Under the pieces are notes generated by a model. The model saw only the letters and a list, made by a program, of their open reading frames with translations. It had not been told where the DNA came from and made no database searches. From Enterobacter sp. RHBSTW-00994 (GTDB taxonomy: Bacteria; Pseudomonadota; Gammaproteobacteria; Enterobacterales; Enterobacteriaceae): a DNA stretch of 64,000 nucleotides. Positions 9,596 through 18,240 of the stretch are shown here, one piece after another. Where the stretch lies: positions 2,932,588 through 2,996,587 of the forward strand of contig NZ_CP056199.1 of NCBI RefSeq assembly GCF_013782625.1, written 5' to 3'. A program made the translations under genes and the position numbers. Position 1 is the first letter of the stretch. Each line of letters starts with the position of its first letter.

Positions 9596-11009
9596 TAACG
9601 GCCTCACGCTGGCGAAGTTTGACCGCCTGTTTAATCCGCGACTCCAGCAGTTTTGCCACGGCCGCAAAAGCCGGAACCACGACTGAGTTGCCAAATTGTC
9701 GGTAAGCCTGCGTATCTGATACAGGGATGCGGAAACTGTAGCCTTGAGGCGTCTCAAACCCCATCAAACGGGCGCACTCACGTGGAGTCAAACGACGGGG
9801 ACGATGGCGCTGGTTTTGCGGGTCGTCAAAGTCCTTCTCCCCTAGCGCTTTATCCCAGCCTCTGTCGATCAGGATCTCTGCGCCATCTTTATAGTAGCGA
9901 GCAGACAATGTTCGGGTAACGCAGTGTGGGTCTGTTGGGTCGACCATCCCAAAACCAAAGCCGTTGCCTTTCGCCTGGTGCTTTTTGGCATAACGGTAGA
10001 GATATTTCCACAACACGGGCGTCAGGATAAATTTTGCATCCACAACAGGCTCCAGCAGGCTGGCAAGTGATGGCCGGCGAGTTGGATATAAAGCCGGAAT
10101 ATCACGCAGGGTAAAATCACCGCGCAAATTGAGATCGCGACGGAATCCCACCAGCACAATGCGCTCCCGATGCTGAGGAAGAAAATGCTTACCATCAATA
10201 ATTTTAGGGTCGTCAGCGCCCATATCCTGCGCATCAGCCACGTCATAACCCAGCTCATCGAGAGTTTGCATGATAATGCGGAAGGTTTTCCCCCCATCAT
10301 GGCTCTTGAGATTCTTGACGTTTTCCAGCACAAAAATAGCCGGGCGGCGCGCATCAATAATACGGACAACATCAAAAAACAGCGTTCCCTGCGTATCGCA
10401 GGCAAAACCATGCGCACGCCCCAGTGCATTTTTTTTCGAGACCCCCGCAAGGGAGAACGGCTGACACGGGAATCCCGCCAGCAAAACATCATGGGCAGGG
10501 ATCGTTGCGCGAATATGCTCTGCGGCCTCTTCATCCGTGACTCCGCTTTTGTGGCTCAACGTAACATCACGAATATCGGTATTAAAATGGTGAGCGGAAG
10601 GATCACAATACCAGTTGGCTTTATAAGTGCGCACTGCATGTTTGTTCCATTCACTGGTAAACACACATTGCCCGCCAATCGCTTCAAACCCGTGACGAAT
10701 CCCCCCTATCCCGGCAAAGAGATCGATAAATCGGAAAGCATACGCCGGATGAGCTGCACAAGGCCGCGGCAGCAGATTCTGCAAGAGCCGAAACTCGCCG
10801 TCACTCATGCGATGCCCGGCGCGCTCACTGGTAAGCAGTCGTTTAAGAATCGCCGGGCTCCAGTGACTCTCACCGTGAGCCTCCAGCTGATTTGCCAGAG
10901 TTTTAGCATCATAAATGTCCAGCAGATGCTGCAATAACGCCTGCACAGCGGCCGTGGATTTCTCTGCCAGCTGAAGTTCGGGCTCAGTCACTGATCGATT
11001 TTCCTGCAT
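9576..11009 (-). CDS. dcm: DNA cytosine-5 methyltransferase Dcm
   Basis: A 477-residue C5-cytosine methylase of the Dcm/EcoRII type, which methylates the inner C of CCWGG. Motif I is [12 protein letters not shown] near residue 90. Motif [13 protein letters not shown] holds the catalytic Cys. Motif VI is FVLENVKNL, motif [17 protein letters not shown], and motif [12 protein letters not shown]. No restriction partner is nearby, so it is a solitary methylase as in E. coli. Confidence 0.98.
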   Translation of the reverse strand: MQENRSVTEPELQLAEKSTAAVQALLQHLLDIYDAKTLANQLEAHGESHWSPAILKRLLTSERAGHRMSDGEFRLLQNLLPRPCAAHPAYAFRFIDLFAGIGGIRHGFEAIGGQCVFTSEWNKHAVRTYKANWYCDPSAHHFNTDIRDVTLSHKSGVTDEEAAEHIRATIPAHDVLLAGFPCQPFSLAGVSKKNALGRAHGFACDTQGTLFFDVVRIIDARRPAIFVLENVKNLKSHDGGKTFRIIMQTLDELGYDVADAQDMGADDPKIIDGKHFLPQHRERIVLVGFRRDLNLRGDFTLRDIPALYPTRRPSLASLLEPVVDAKFILTPVLWKYLYRYAKKHQAKGNGFGFGMVDPTDPHCVTRTLSARYYKDGAEILIDRGWDKALGEKDFDDPQNQRHRPRRLTPRECARLMGFETPQGYSFRIPVSDTQAYRQFGNSVVVPAFAAVAKLLESRIKQAVKLRQREAVNDGCAQ

Positions 11010-11052
11010 TCTTTTAACCGGACAATAAAGACGGCGGACAGATTACCACAGT

Positions 11053-11754
11053 TCAGGATGTCAAACTGCGGCGGAAACGGCGTTGAACCTGGCTATCTAA
11101 ACCCAGGCAATCCCCCTGTAATTCAGCGCTCAATTTGGCCATGAATTGGATCAGAAAATCGGCATTGTGGCGTGCCAGTTCACGGCCTATTTCTGTTTGC
11201 ATCGTTTCGGGTAAACGGAGCAGCTTGGTCTGGAAATGATCGAGGGCAAATTTCCGGTCATCCAGCGTACGGGCATCCGCAAAGGGGTCCTCGGCATCAA
11301 ATAATGCAACGCCAAGTGCACCAGACACAGCAAAAACGCGCGCCAGGCCAATAGCGCCTAATGCTTCTAGCCTGTCGGCATCCTGGACAATGCAGGCCTC
11401 CACCGTTTTTGGCGCAATCGCGGCGCTAAAGCTGTGCGCTTCAATGGCATGCTCGACGGCAGCATAGCTTTCTGTCGGAAAATCAGGGAAATCACGACTC
11501 AGAATTTGGCGAGTTTTACGTGCCGCTAACTGAGATGACTGACTGCGTTGCGGATGGTTTTTGGGCAGGCTAACAATGTCATGAAAATAGCACGCCGTGA
11601 GGACGACCAGGTGATCGACTGTTTGGTTAACCATGATGCGCTGCGCCGTCATCCAGACACGGCGGAAATGGGAAATATCATGTGCTGCGTCGTCCGTAGC
11701 ATGATTTTCTTCAAGCCAACATTCGAAACGGTGTTGCCACTGAGAAAGTGTCAT
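11053..11754 (-). CDS. yedJ: HD-domain phosphohydrolase YedJ
   Basis: A 233-residue HD-superfamily protein similar to E. coli YedJ. The metal-binding residues are visible: H near residue 28 (HDISHFRR), the HD pair in ACYFHDIV, and the distal Asp in [11 protein letters not shown]. The substrate is unknown. The start at 11754 (ATG, six bases past AGGAC) is favoured over GTG at 11760. Confidence 0.92.
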   Translation of the reverse strand: MTLSQWQHRFECWLEENHATDDAAHDISHFRRVWMTAQRIMVNQTVDHLVVLTACYFHDIVSLPKNHPQRSQSSQLAARKTRQILSRDFPDFPTESYAAVEHAIEAHSFSAAIAPKTVEACIVQDADRLEALGAIGLARVFAVSGALGVALFDAEDPFADARTLDDRKFALDHFQTKLLRLPETMQTEIGRELARHNADFLIQFMAKLSAELQGDCLGLDSQVQRRFRRSLTS

Positions 11755-11806
11755 TATCACGTCCTGTCACCGGAAATCGCTACAATAACAACTTTTCTCA
11801 GCGCTA

Positions 11807-12076
11807 TCACGAGTTGTCCGCACGAGGGCGCGTATACCAGGCAATCCCGCCCAGGATCAGTCCCACCGTACCCAGGACCAGGAAACCCAGCAATGCACCC
11901 AGCCATTTACCGCTGGTCGATCCTAAATCGCCCTCAACCACTGTACCAGACAGGGCTGGAATTTTACTGACAACCCACATATAGCGGACCATAGCCCAGA
12001 CAAAGTAGCCGCAAAATGCGTAGAACACCCACAGGGCCAGTTTGCCTCCCAGGCTACGTTCGTTTTGTTGTTCCAT
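11807..12076 (-). CDS. drpB: Cell division protein DrpB (YedR)
   Basis: An 89-residue inner-membrane protein with two hydrophobic segments (about residues 12-33 and 56-80). It matches E. coli DrpB/YedR, sharing GGKLALW and GYFVWAM. In E. coli DrpB is a septal-ring protein whose overproduction rescues ftsEX defects. It is the first gene read from the divergent control region that also serves the porin. Confidence 0.88.
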   Translation of the reverse strand: MEQQNERSLGGKLALWVFYAFCGYFVWAMVRYMWVVSKIPALSGTVVEGDLGSTSGKWLGALLGFLVLGTVGLILGGIAWYTRPRADNS

Positions 12077-12135
12077 CTTGAACCCTTACTCAACGGTCAA
12101 TACGCGTGACCGTTTTCACATAGCACACACCATTT

Positions 12136-12151
12136 TGTGATATTTATCACA
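12136..12151. promoter_or_regulatory. Perfect CRP-type palindrome upstream of drpB
   Basis: TGTGATATTTATCACA matches the CRP core TGTGA-N6-TCACA exactly. It is centred 67 bp upstream of the drpB start codon, near -41 to -61 for any promoter placed close to drpB. Porin control from here is less likely because the porin start is 550 bp away. Confidence 0.6.
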
Positions 12152-12694
12152 TTTTGTCATTTAATGCTGCCATCGGCGACCCTTTCAAGCCATCAGTTTG
12201 CGTTAAGTTGATCTCAGGCAAGTTTTCCCGCGTCCCCCCTGATCCAGTAATACGAATGAGCATAATAGATGACACGTCTGATTTTATTGAATGATATGAA
12301 TAAGTGAGTTCCTGGCATTTCAGAATAAAAATGCTGAGAAATATTTCCTGAAGAGTAAGTAAAAGTAATCATTACTGGACTCAAAAATAACACCATACTC
12401 ATTATTTATATTTCAACCAGAAAACATAGATATCGCAACTAATATACAAATAAAAAATATCCACAAAACAACAATAAACATAGTAAATACATAATCATGC
12501 ATTAAACTAATGCATTTCAAACAATCATTCATGTGAAAAATAAAGAGATAAATTGAAATATATAGAAATACTTTTTATCATTTAATTACATATATTTTTG
12601 AAACTAAATGCGAACACTTAGAATAGTATCAACCCCGTGATTCCGGAGGGTAATCACGTATATTCATAATATCTATATTTAAAGGGAATATATA
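12152..12694 (+). promoter_or_regulatory. AT-rich porin control region
   Basis: These 543 bp hold no gene I can support. The stretch 12330-12620 is extremely AT-rich, as expected for an H-NS-silenced porin promoter. The segment 12586-12607 (TTACATATATTTTTGAAACT) resembles the OmpR sites of ompF (TTACATATTTTTTC then TTTTTGAAAC), giving a candidate OmpR site about 90 bp before the ATG. TAGAAT at 12619-12624 is a possible -10. AAAGGGA lies before the porin start. I looked for the RseX sRNA known between yedR and yedS in E. coli and found no convincing copy. Confidence 0.45.
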
Positions 12695-13771
12695 ATGAAA
12701 AGAAAAGTTCTGGCTATTCTTGTACCCGCATTATTAGTGGCTGGCGCAGCAAATGCAGCCGAAATCTACAGCAAAGACGGCAACAAAATAGATTTCTACG
12801 GCAAAATGGTCGGTGAACGCGTCTGGTCGAGCACTGATAGCAACAACAGCGAGAATGCTGATACCTCTTACGCACGTTTCGGCGTCAGAGGCGAAACGCA
12901 AATCAACACTCAACTGACGGGTTTCGGCCAGTTTGAATACAACATCGATGCCAGCAAACCTGAAGGTAGCCAGGACGAAAGCACCCGTCTGGCTTTTGCT
13001 GGCCTGAAATACGCTGACTACGGCTCATTCGATTATGGCCGTAACTACGGCGTAGCCTATGATGCAGCTGCGTATACTGATATGTTAGTTGAATGGGGTG
13101 GCGATTCATGGGCCTCTGCAGACAACTTCATGAATGGTCGTGCCAACGGTGTAGCAACTTACCGTAATACCGATTTCTTCGGCATGGTTGATGGCCTTAA
13201 TTTCGCGCTGCAATACCAGGGCAAGAATGACAACCGCGTCCAAAGCAAAGCAAATGGCGACGGCTACAGTATGTCCGTCAACTACAATGTAGATGGTTTT
13301 GGCTTTGTCGGCGTTTATGGTAAATCTGACCGTACCAACCAGCAGAGTGCTGATGGCTACGGCGACAACGCAGAAGTCTGGTCACTGGCTGCAAAATATG
13401 ACGCAAACAGTGTCTATGCTGCAGTGATGTACGGCGAAACCCGTAACATGACGAAAACGGGCTCAGACCACGGTTTTGCTAACAAAACCCAGAACATTGA
13501 AGCTGTCATTCAGTACCAATTCGATTTCGGCCTGCGTCCATCCCTGGGCTACGTCTATTCTCAGGGCAAAGACCTGGGTGCTAAAGACGGCCAGAAAGGC
13601 GTTAACGCAGATCGTGTCAATTACATCGAAGTGGGTACCTGGTACTACTTCAACAAAAACATGAACGTGTACACCGCTTATAAATTCAACCTGCTGGATG
13701 AAGAAGACGGTGCGATTACCGGTAACGCCACTGACGACCAGTTCGCAATGGGTATTGTTTACCAGTTCTAA
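12695..13771 (+). CDS. ompS1: Outer membrane porin, OmpS1/YedS type
   Basis: A 358-residue trimeric porin of the OmpC/OmpF family with signal peptide 1-21 (ending AANA, mature AEIYSKDGNKID). The long loop 3 carries the PEF-like constriction region around VEWGGD, and the C-terminal residue is Phe (MGIVYQF), required for Bam recognition. Its place beside drpB is that of E. coli yedS (a pseudogene in K-12) and Salmonella ompS1. Here the gene is intact. It is likely quiescent under standard conditions and OmpR-dependent. Confidence 0.88.
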   Translation: MKRKVLAILVPALLVAGAANAAEIYSKDGNKIDFYGKMVGERVWSSTDSNNSENADTSYARFGVRGETQINTQLTGFGQFEYNIDASKPEGSQDESTRLAFAGLKYADYGSFDYGRNYGVAYDAAAYTDMLVEWGGDSWASADNFMNGRANGVATYRNTDFFGMVDGLNFALQYQGKNDNRVQSKANGDGYSMSVNYNVDGFGFVGVYGKSDRTNQQSADGYGDNAEVWSLAAKYDANSVYAAVMYGETRNMTKTGSDHGFANKTQNIEAVIQYQFDFGLRPSLGYVYSQGKDLGAKDGQKGVNADRVNYIEVGTWYYFNKNMNVYTAYKFNLLDEEDGAITGNATDDQFAMGIVYQF

Positions 13772-13785
13772 TCCCCATCAATACC

Positions 13786-13813
13786 AAAGCCCGCGTTAGC
13801 GGGCTTTTTTTGT
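13786..13813 (+). terminator. Porin terminator
   Basis: AAAGCCCGC pairs with GCGGGCTTT around GTTA, followed by a T run, 15 bp after the porin stop. Confidence 0.9.
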
Positions 13814-13828
13814 CTTTAAGGCTTATTC

Positions 13829-14692
13829 TTAAGGTGCTTCCTGCAATGCCACGCGAATAAATCCATTATTCTGTGCAAGCAAGTCATGGGCTTTCCATGC
13901 ATCCAGCCCAGTGAGCACCATCAACACCGCTGTTTTGCAATTACCGTTACAACTCTCCAGCGCGGCTTTCGCGACAGACCGGTTACACCCTCCCGCTTCC
14001 ATCACGATGGCAATTTGCCGCTCAGCCCATTTGGTGCTGCTGGCTTCAAGGTCAACGCGCAAGTTGCTGTATACGCGGCCGGAACGAATAGCCAGGCCAG
14101 TCATAATCATATTGAGGATCATTTTTTGGGCGATCCCCGCTTTGGCATTCACGTACCCCGCCACGACATCTGCACCAAGTTCAGGGGCAATCACCATGCT
14201 CGCTAATTGTGCGGCTTCACTTTGCGCATCCTCAGTAATGATAGCGACAGGCGAACCCAGCGACCAGCCATGGCGCATCGCTCCCCAGACCCAGGGCGTC
14301 TTTCCACTGACGGTGAGCGCCAACATCATATCGTGCTCGCCAAAGTTGATATCCTGAAGGGCGGCAACACCGCGTTCATAGCTTCCCGCCACATCACCCG
14401 CCGTCAGGCTGATGACTGGATGTTTTCCAGGCGCAAATTCTGCCGCCGCTTGTTCGGCCATGCGTCCCGAAGGCCCCGCGCCAACGATCACTAAACGGCC
14501 ACCGTGACTAAGCGTCGCCGCCGCATTATCCACGACACGAGCAATGGTATTTAAAAATGGTGTAATAGCGTCGGAGATCTGTGCATCGTCCTGGTGAATG
14601 ACATTCAGCATATCCAGCGTAGACAATCTGTCGATATTCATCGTGCTGGCGTGCCGTCTTTCCTTGACTGAACCGGTAAGCATAATGCTCAT
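13829..14692 (-). CDS. MurQ-like SIS-domain protein (divergent etherase paralogue)
   Basis: A 287-residue SIS-domain protein resembling N-acetylmuramic acid 6-phosphate etherase MurQ. Shared features are a phosphosugar loop GAGPSGR, SGKTPWV, the NAKAGIAQKMILNMI helix and the UBA-like tail CNGNCKTAVLMVL. It differs from true MurQ: the loop reads GPSGR instead of GTSGR, and about eight residues are missing around the second catalytic Glu (AGDVAGSYERGV in place of the EGAED region). No murP PTS gene adjoins. Whether it still cleaves MurNAc-6-P is uncertain. The start at 14692 has AAGGAGG upstream. It is divergent from the DcuS-like gene. Confidence 0.75.
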   Translation of the reverse strand: MSIMLTGSVKERRHASTMNIDRLSTLDMLNVIHQDDAQISDAITPFLNTIARVVDNAAATLSHGGRLVIVGAGPSGRMAEQAAAEFAPGKHPVISLTAGDVAGSYERGVAALQDINFGEHDMMLALTVSGKTPWVWGAMRHGWSLGSPVAIITEDAQSEAAQLASMVIAPELGADVVAGYVNAKAGIAQKMILNMIMTGLAIRSGRVYSNLRVDLEASSTKWAERQIAIVMEAGGCNRSVAKAALESCNGNCKTAVLMVLTGLDAWKAHDLLAQNNGFIRVALQEAP

Positions 14693-14856
14693 AAACTGCC
14701 TCCTTCTTATGAGTTCCCACACACTATAAAGTGTTTTATATGGATGACCTGCGAAGGGGGTCACGAAAAGAAGAGCATTTGCATGCTTTTACATGGCTTT
14801 AAGAAAAGCGCGTCATCGGCGATAATTAGCCCTTTCTTATTCATCGCGGAGTTTTA

Positions 14857-16485
14857 ATGAGCGATTTACAGCCTTTCACTCTGACGCGCAAGCGTCCCAT
14901 GAAACTGAACACATTAGTGACGTTAATGGTGTGCGGGATTATCGGCTCGGTTTTGCTGGTCGTGTTTGCACTCTATTCAGTGCAGATCACCAGAGCAACT
15001 CGTGATGATGTCAAAGATACAGCCCTCGGGATTGCCAGAACCCTTGCTGACAGCCCGGAAGTCAAACGCGGGCTAATGCAACCGCCTCAAGCCGATATCA
15101 TTCAGCCCATTGCCCAGGCCGTGACGCAGCGCAACGACCTGCTGTTTGCGGTTGTCACTGACATGCGGGGCATCCGTTATTCTCACCCGAACGAAGCCCT
15201 GCTTGGGCTGCATTTTATTGGTGATGACCTGCTTCCGGCTTTAGAGGGCAAAGAGAATGTCTCGGTGAACCGGGGCGTCCTCGCTGAAGCCTTGCGCGTT
15301 TTTACCCCCATCTATGATGCCCAACACCAGCAGATTGGCGTTGTCGTGGTAGGGATCTCACTCAATAAAGTGGAAGAACAGATTACTCGAGGTCGCCAAA
15401 ACGCCCTCTGGACAATTCTTTTCAGTATTCTGATGAGTTCATTGGGGATCTGGGGTCTGGTTCGGGTTCTGAAGCGCATCCTGTTTGGTCTCGAACCCTA
15501 TGAAATTTCGGCGTTATTTGAACAACGCCAGGCGATGTTGCAGTCGCTCAGAGAAGGTGTTGTTGCTGTCGATATTCAGGGGCGGGTTACGATGATAAAC
15601 CATGCCGCACGGCAGATGTTACTTCTGCCCGCAGGTCACCAGACCGAAACATCAGGTGAAGCGCCCCACTCTCCTCTGCTGGCAAGCCTGCGCGACGTAT
15701 CGAAAACGGGTGTTGCGCGGCAGGATCAGGAAATTAACTGCAATGGGCGGCTGTTACTGTGCAATATGGTTCCAGTCAAAAGTCAAAACCAGATCATTGG
15801 TGCAATCAGCACCTTCCGCGATAAAACCGAGATCAGCCAGTTGATGCAACGTATTGACGGTATGGTCAACTATGTCGATGCGCTTCGCTCCCACACCCAT
15901 GAATTTATGAATAAGCTGCATGTAATTCTGGGCCTGCTGCACATGAAGCGTTATGACAAACTGGAAGAGTACATTATCCAGACAGCACATAATTATCAGA
16001 CCGATATTGGGGCGATTCAGCACAAAATTAAATCGCCGGTGATTGCCGGCTTTCTGCTGGGCAAAATTAATCGCGCCAAAGAGGCCGGAGTCAGCCTGTC
16101 ATTGGCGGATGAATGTCAATTGCCGGATACCGCCAATGAACAACAGGTGGCTGTGCTGATTACCGTTCTGGGCAATTTGATTGAAAATGCCCTGGATGCC
16201 ATGGTCGGTCAGGCTGAAGGTGAAATCAGCCTGCTGCTGCACTATCAAAATGGCTGGCTCAGTTGTGAGGTCAGCGATGACGGTCCGGGAATCGACCCCA
16301 TGCGGCTTGACGATATTTTTACGAAGGGCTACTCAACGAAGGGTGAAAACCGTGGTGTTGGGCTGTTCCTTGCACGTCAACAGCTCCAGAATCTGGGCGG
16401 AGATATCACCGTCGAATCGGAGCCTGGCGTATTTACCCAATTTTTTGTTCAGATCCCCTGGGATAGCGAGAGGAATATCGCGTGA
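14857..16485 (+). CDS. DcuS-type C4-dicarboxylate sensor histidine kinase
   Basis: A 542-residue CitA/DcuS-family sensor kinase. TM1 spans about residues 20-42, followed by a periplasmic PAS sensor with the DcuS-like ligand segments RGIRYSHP and ALRVFTPIYD. TM2 spans about 185-205, and a cytoplasmic PAS follows at about 225-330. The kinase H-box is LRSHTHEFMNKLHVILGL, and the ATPase domain carries NLIENALDAM and DDGPGI. It is a paralogue of DcuS rather than CitA. It overlaps the regulator gene by 4 bp and probably senses fumarate or malate to control the adjoining reductase, transporter and fumarase. Confidence 0.9.
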   Translation: MSDLQPFTLTRKRPMKLNTLVTLMVCGIIGSVLLVVFALYSVQITRATRDDVKDTALGIARTLADSPEVKRGLMQPPQADIIQPIAQAVTQRNDLLFAVVTDMRGIRYSHPNEALLGLHFIGDDLLPALEGKENVSVNRGVLAEALRVFTPIYDAQHQQIGVVVVGISLNKVEEQITRGRQNALWTILFSILMSSLGIWGLVRVLKRILFGLEPYEISALFEQRQAMLQSLREGVVAVDIQGRVTMINHAARQMLLLPAGHQTETSGEAPHSPLLASLRDVSKTGVARQDQEINCNGRLLLCNMVPVKSQNQIIGAISTFRDKTEISQLMQRIDGMVNYVDALRSHTHEFMNKLHVILGLLHMKRYDKLEEYIIQTAHNYQTDIGAIQHKIKSPVIAGFLLGKINRAKEAGVSLSLADECQLPDTANEQQVAVLITVLGNLIENALDAMVGQAEGEISLLLHYQNGWLSCEVSDDGPGIDPMRLDDIFTKGYSTKGENRGVGLFLARQQLQNLGGDITVESEPGVFTQFFVQIPWDSERNIA

Positions 16486-17201
16486 TAAATGTATTAATTG
16501 TCGATGATGATGCCATGGTAGCCGACCTCAACCGTCTGTACGTCAACCGTGTAGAAGGTTTCAGCTGCTGTGGCGTCGCCTCCACGCTTAACCAGGCCGA
16601 GGCGCTCATCAATAATCCGGGTCACCCCATCGATCTGGTGCTGCTGGATGTCTATATGCAGCAAGACAATGGGCTTGATCTTCTGCCCATTATTCGCGCG
16701 TCAGGTCGCCCTATTGATGTGATTATGATCTCATCAGCCTCTGATGCCACGACAATCCAGACCTCGATGCACTACGGCGTGGTGGACTATCTGATTAAAC
16801 CCTTCCAGTTCCCACGCTTTGAAGAGGCGCTCAACGGCTGGAAAGCCAAAAACAGCCTGATGGGTTCACACCAGTATTATGAGCAGGCGGATGTGGACAG
16901 GCTGCTGCACGGCGGAGCGCCTGAGCTGGCCGACAGCAAGCGACTGCCAAAAGGACTCACCCCGCAAACGCTGCGCACCATTTGTCAGTGGATTGACGGA
17001 CATCCGGAGACAGAATTCTCAACCGATGACCTGGCGAATGCAGTCAACATTTCGCGCGTGTCGTGTCGTAAATATCTGATTTGGCTTGCGCAAATCAACA
17101 TTCTGTTTACCAGCATTCACTACGGCGCGACCGGACGTCCGGTCTATCGTTATCGCCTCCAGCCAGAGCAGATGGCACTGCTCAGACAATATTGCCAGTA
17201 A
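16482..17201 (+). CDS. DcuR-type response regulator
   Basis: A 239-residue CitB/DcuR-family regulator, the same length as E. coli DcuR. The receiver domain has the acidic pocket VDDDAM, the phosphoacceptor in LLDVYMQ (about Asp56) and the Lys in YLIKPFQ. The C-terminal winged helix contains ISRVSCRKYL. Translation is coupled to the kinase by an ATGA-type 4-bp overlap. Its 3' end overlaps apbE, on the other strand, by 20 bp. Likely targets are the AT-rich 21.0-21.6 kb promoter region. Confidence 0.92.
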   Translation: MINVLIVDDDAMVADLNRLYVNRVEGFSCCGVASTLNQAEALINNPGHPIDLVLLDVYMQQDNGLDLLPIIRASGRPIDVIMISSASDATTIQTSMHYGVVDYLIKPFQFPRFEEALNGWKAKNSLMGSHQYYEQADVDRLLHGGAPELADSKRLPKGLTPQTLRTICQWIDGHPETEFSTDDLANAVNISRVSCRKYLIWLAQINILFTSIHYGATGRPVYRYRLQPEQMALLRQYCQ

Positions 17202-18144
17202 CGCGGTATTGGCTGTCCAATAACGTAAAGCGGAAGTGGTTCATCGACGAGATAACAACCTCTTTCGCTTTCGTCACAAAGATTGCCTCAATATCGGGCC
17301 GCGCATGCAGCGCGGCACATCCCTTCTCAACGCCCATGCCATACATCAGCGTGGTCCAGATATCGCCGTCGAGAGAGTGGGATGAAATAATCGTGACACT
17401 GTCCAGCTCATTATCCAGCGGATATCCCGTACGGGGATCAAGGATGTGGTGATAGCGTTTGCCATTTAGCTCAAAATAACGCTCATACGTCCCCGACGTC
17501 ACGACGGAGAGATTCTCCACCTCCATCGACCCAATCAGTTCATCGTGTGCAAAGGGCTTTTTCAATCCCACGCTCCAGCCCCCTTCCGGCGATCCTAGCG
17601 TCTGAATATTACCGCCCAGATTTATCAGCCCCCGTTCAACGCCCTGTTTGCGCAGATAATCCCGCACCCGATCAGCAATATACCCTTTGGCGATTGCACC
17701 AAGATCAATCTCCATGCCCGCCTGAGTCAGAAAAACGCTGGTATTTGCGTCATCAAGTACCACATCGTCAGGATGAGTGATGGCAAGCAGTGCACGAATC
17801 TCCTGTGCCGGCGGCACGGTGTCGCCCTTAAAACCAATTTTCCAGCGTTTCACCAGTGGGCCAATCGCCAGATTAAATGCACTTCCCGGCAGCACGCTGG
17901 CGGCTTTAGCACAACGAATCAGCTCATACACCGGGCGGCTAACGACCACCGGATGCTGCCCGGCCGCAAGGTTGATATCCATCACCTGAGAAGGTACACG
18001 GTTTACAGTGAGTAAATCTTCATACTGCTTGATTAAGCGGAAAACGCGAGAAGCCAGGGCTTCGTCGTGGGAAAAAAGCTTCAGGAGAATGGGAGACCCC
18101 ATCAGGACGGCAGAATAGCTGTAAACGCGATGATCGGCAGGCAT
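17182..18144 (-). CDS. apbE: FAD:protein FMN transferase (ApbE family)
   Basis: A 320-residue ApbE flavin transferase, which cleaves FAD and attaches FMN through phosphate to Thr/Ser in a DxxTGAT-S/T motif. Family motifs are MEIDLGAIAKGYIADRV, the LGGNIQTLG loop and ILDPRTGYP. It lacks a lipoprotein signal, so it acts in the cytoplasm. That fits its neighbour, a soluble reductase with an exact flavinylation motif. GAGGAG precedes the ATG. It reads in the same direction as the reductase, 96 bp downstream of it. Confidence 0.93.
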   Translation of the reverse strand: MPADHRVYSYSAVLMGSPILLKLFSHDEALASRVFRLIKQYEDLLTVNRVPSQVMDINLAAGQHPVVVSRPVYELIRCAKAASVLPGSAFNLAIGPLVKRWKIGFKGDTVPPAQEIRALLAITHPDDVVLDDANTSVFLTQAGMEIDLGAIAKGYIADRVRDYLRKQGVERGLINLGGNIQTLGSPEGGWSVGLKKPFAHDELIGSMEVENLSVVTSGTYERYFELNGKRYHHILDPRTGYPLDNELDSVTIISSHSLDGDIWTTLMYGMGVEKGCAALHARPDIEAIFVTKAKEVVISSMNHFRFTLLDSQYRVTGNIV

Positions 18145-18196
18145 GCAGTAGCTCCTCGGTTGTAGCCCCGGTCAGCGCCACGCCGCCGGGGAGATT

Positions 18197-18223
18197 GCCG
18201 GACAAGCGTGATGCTTATCCGGC
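18197..18223. repeat. REP-like palindrome between frd and apbE
   Basis: GCCGGA and TCCGGC arms surround CAAGCG...CTTA, and CCTAC follows: the typical enterobacterial REP/PU form. It lies in the 96-bp gap between the reductase and apbE and may dampen downstream expression of apbE. Confidence 0.7.
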
Positions 18224-18240
18224 CTACAATGACGGCTGAC

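Noticed and set aside
10170..10937. 255-codon plus-strand open frame
   Set aside because: Antisense to the conserved catalytic core of dcm; a shadow.
12152..12694. Possible RseX sRNA between drpB and the porin
   Set aside because: RseX occupies this gap in E. coli, but no matching sequence or T-tract terminator is visible here.
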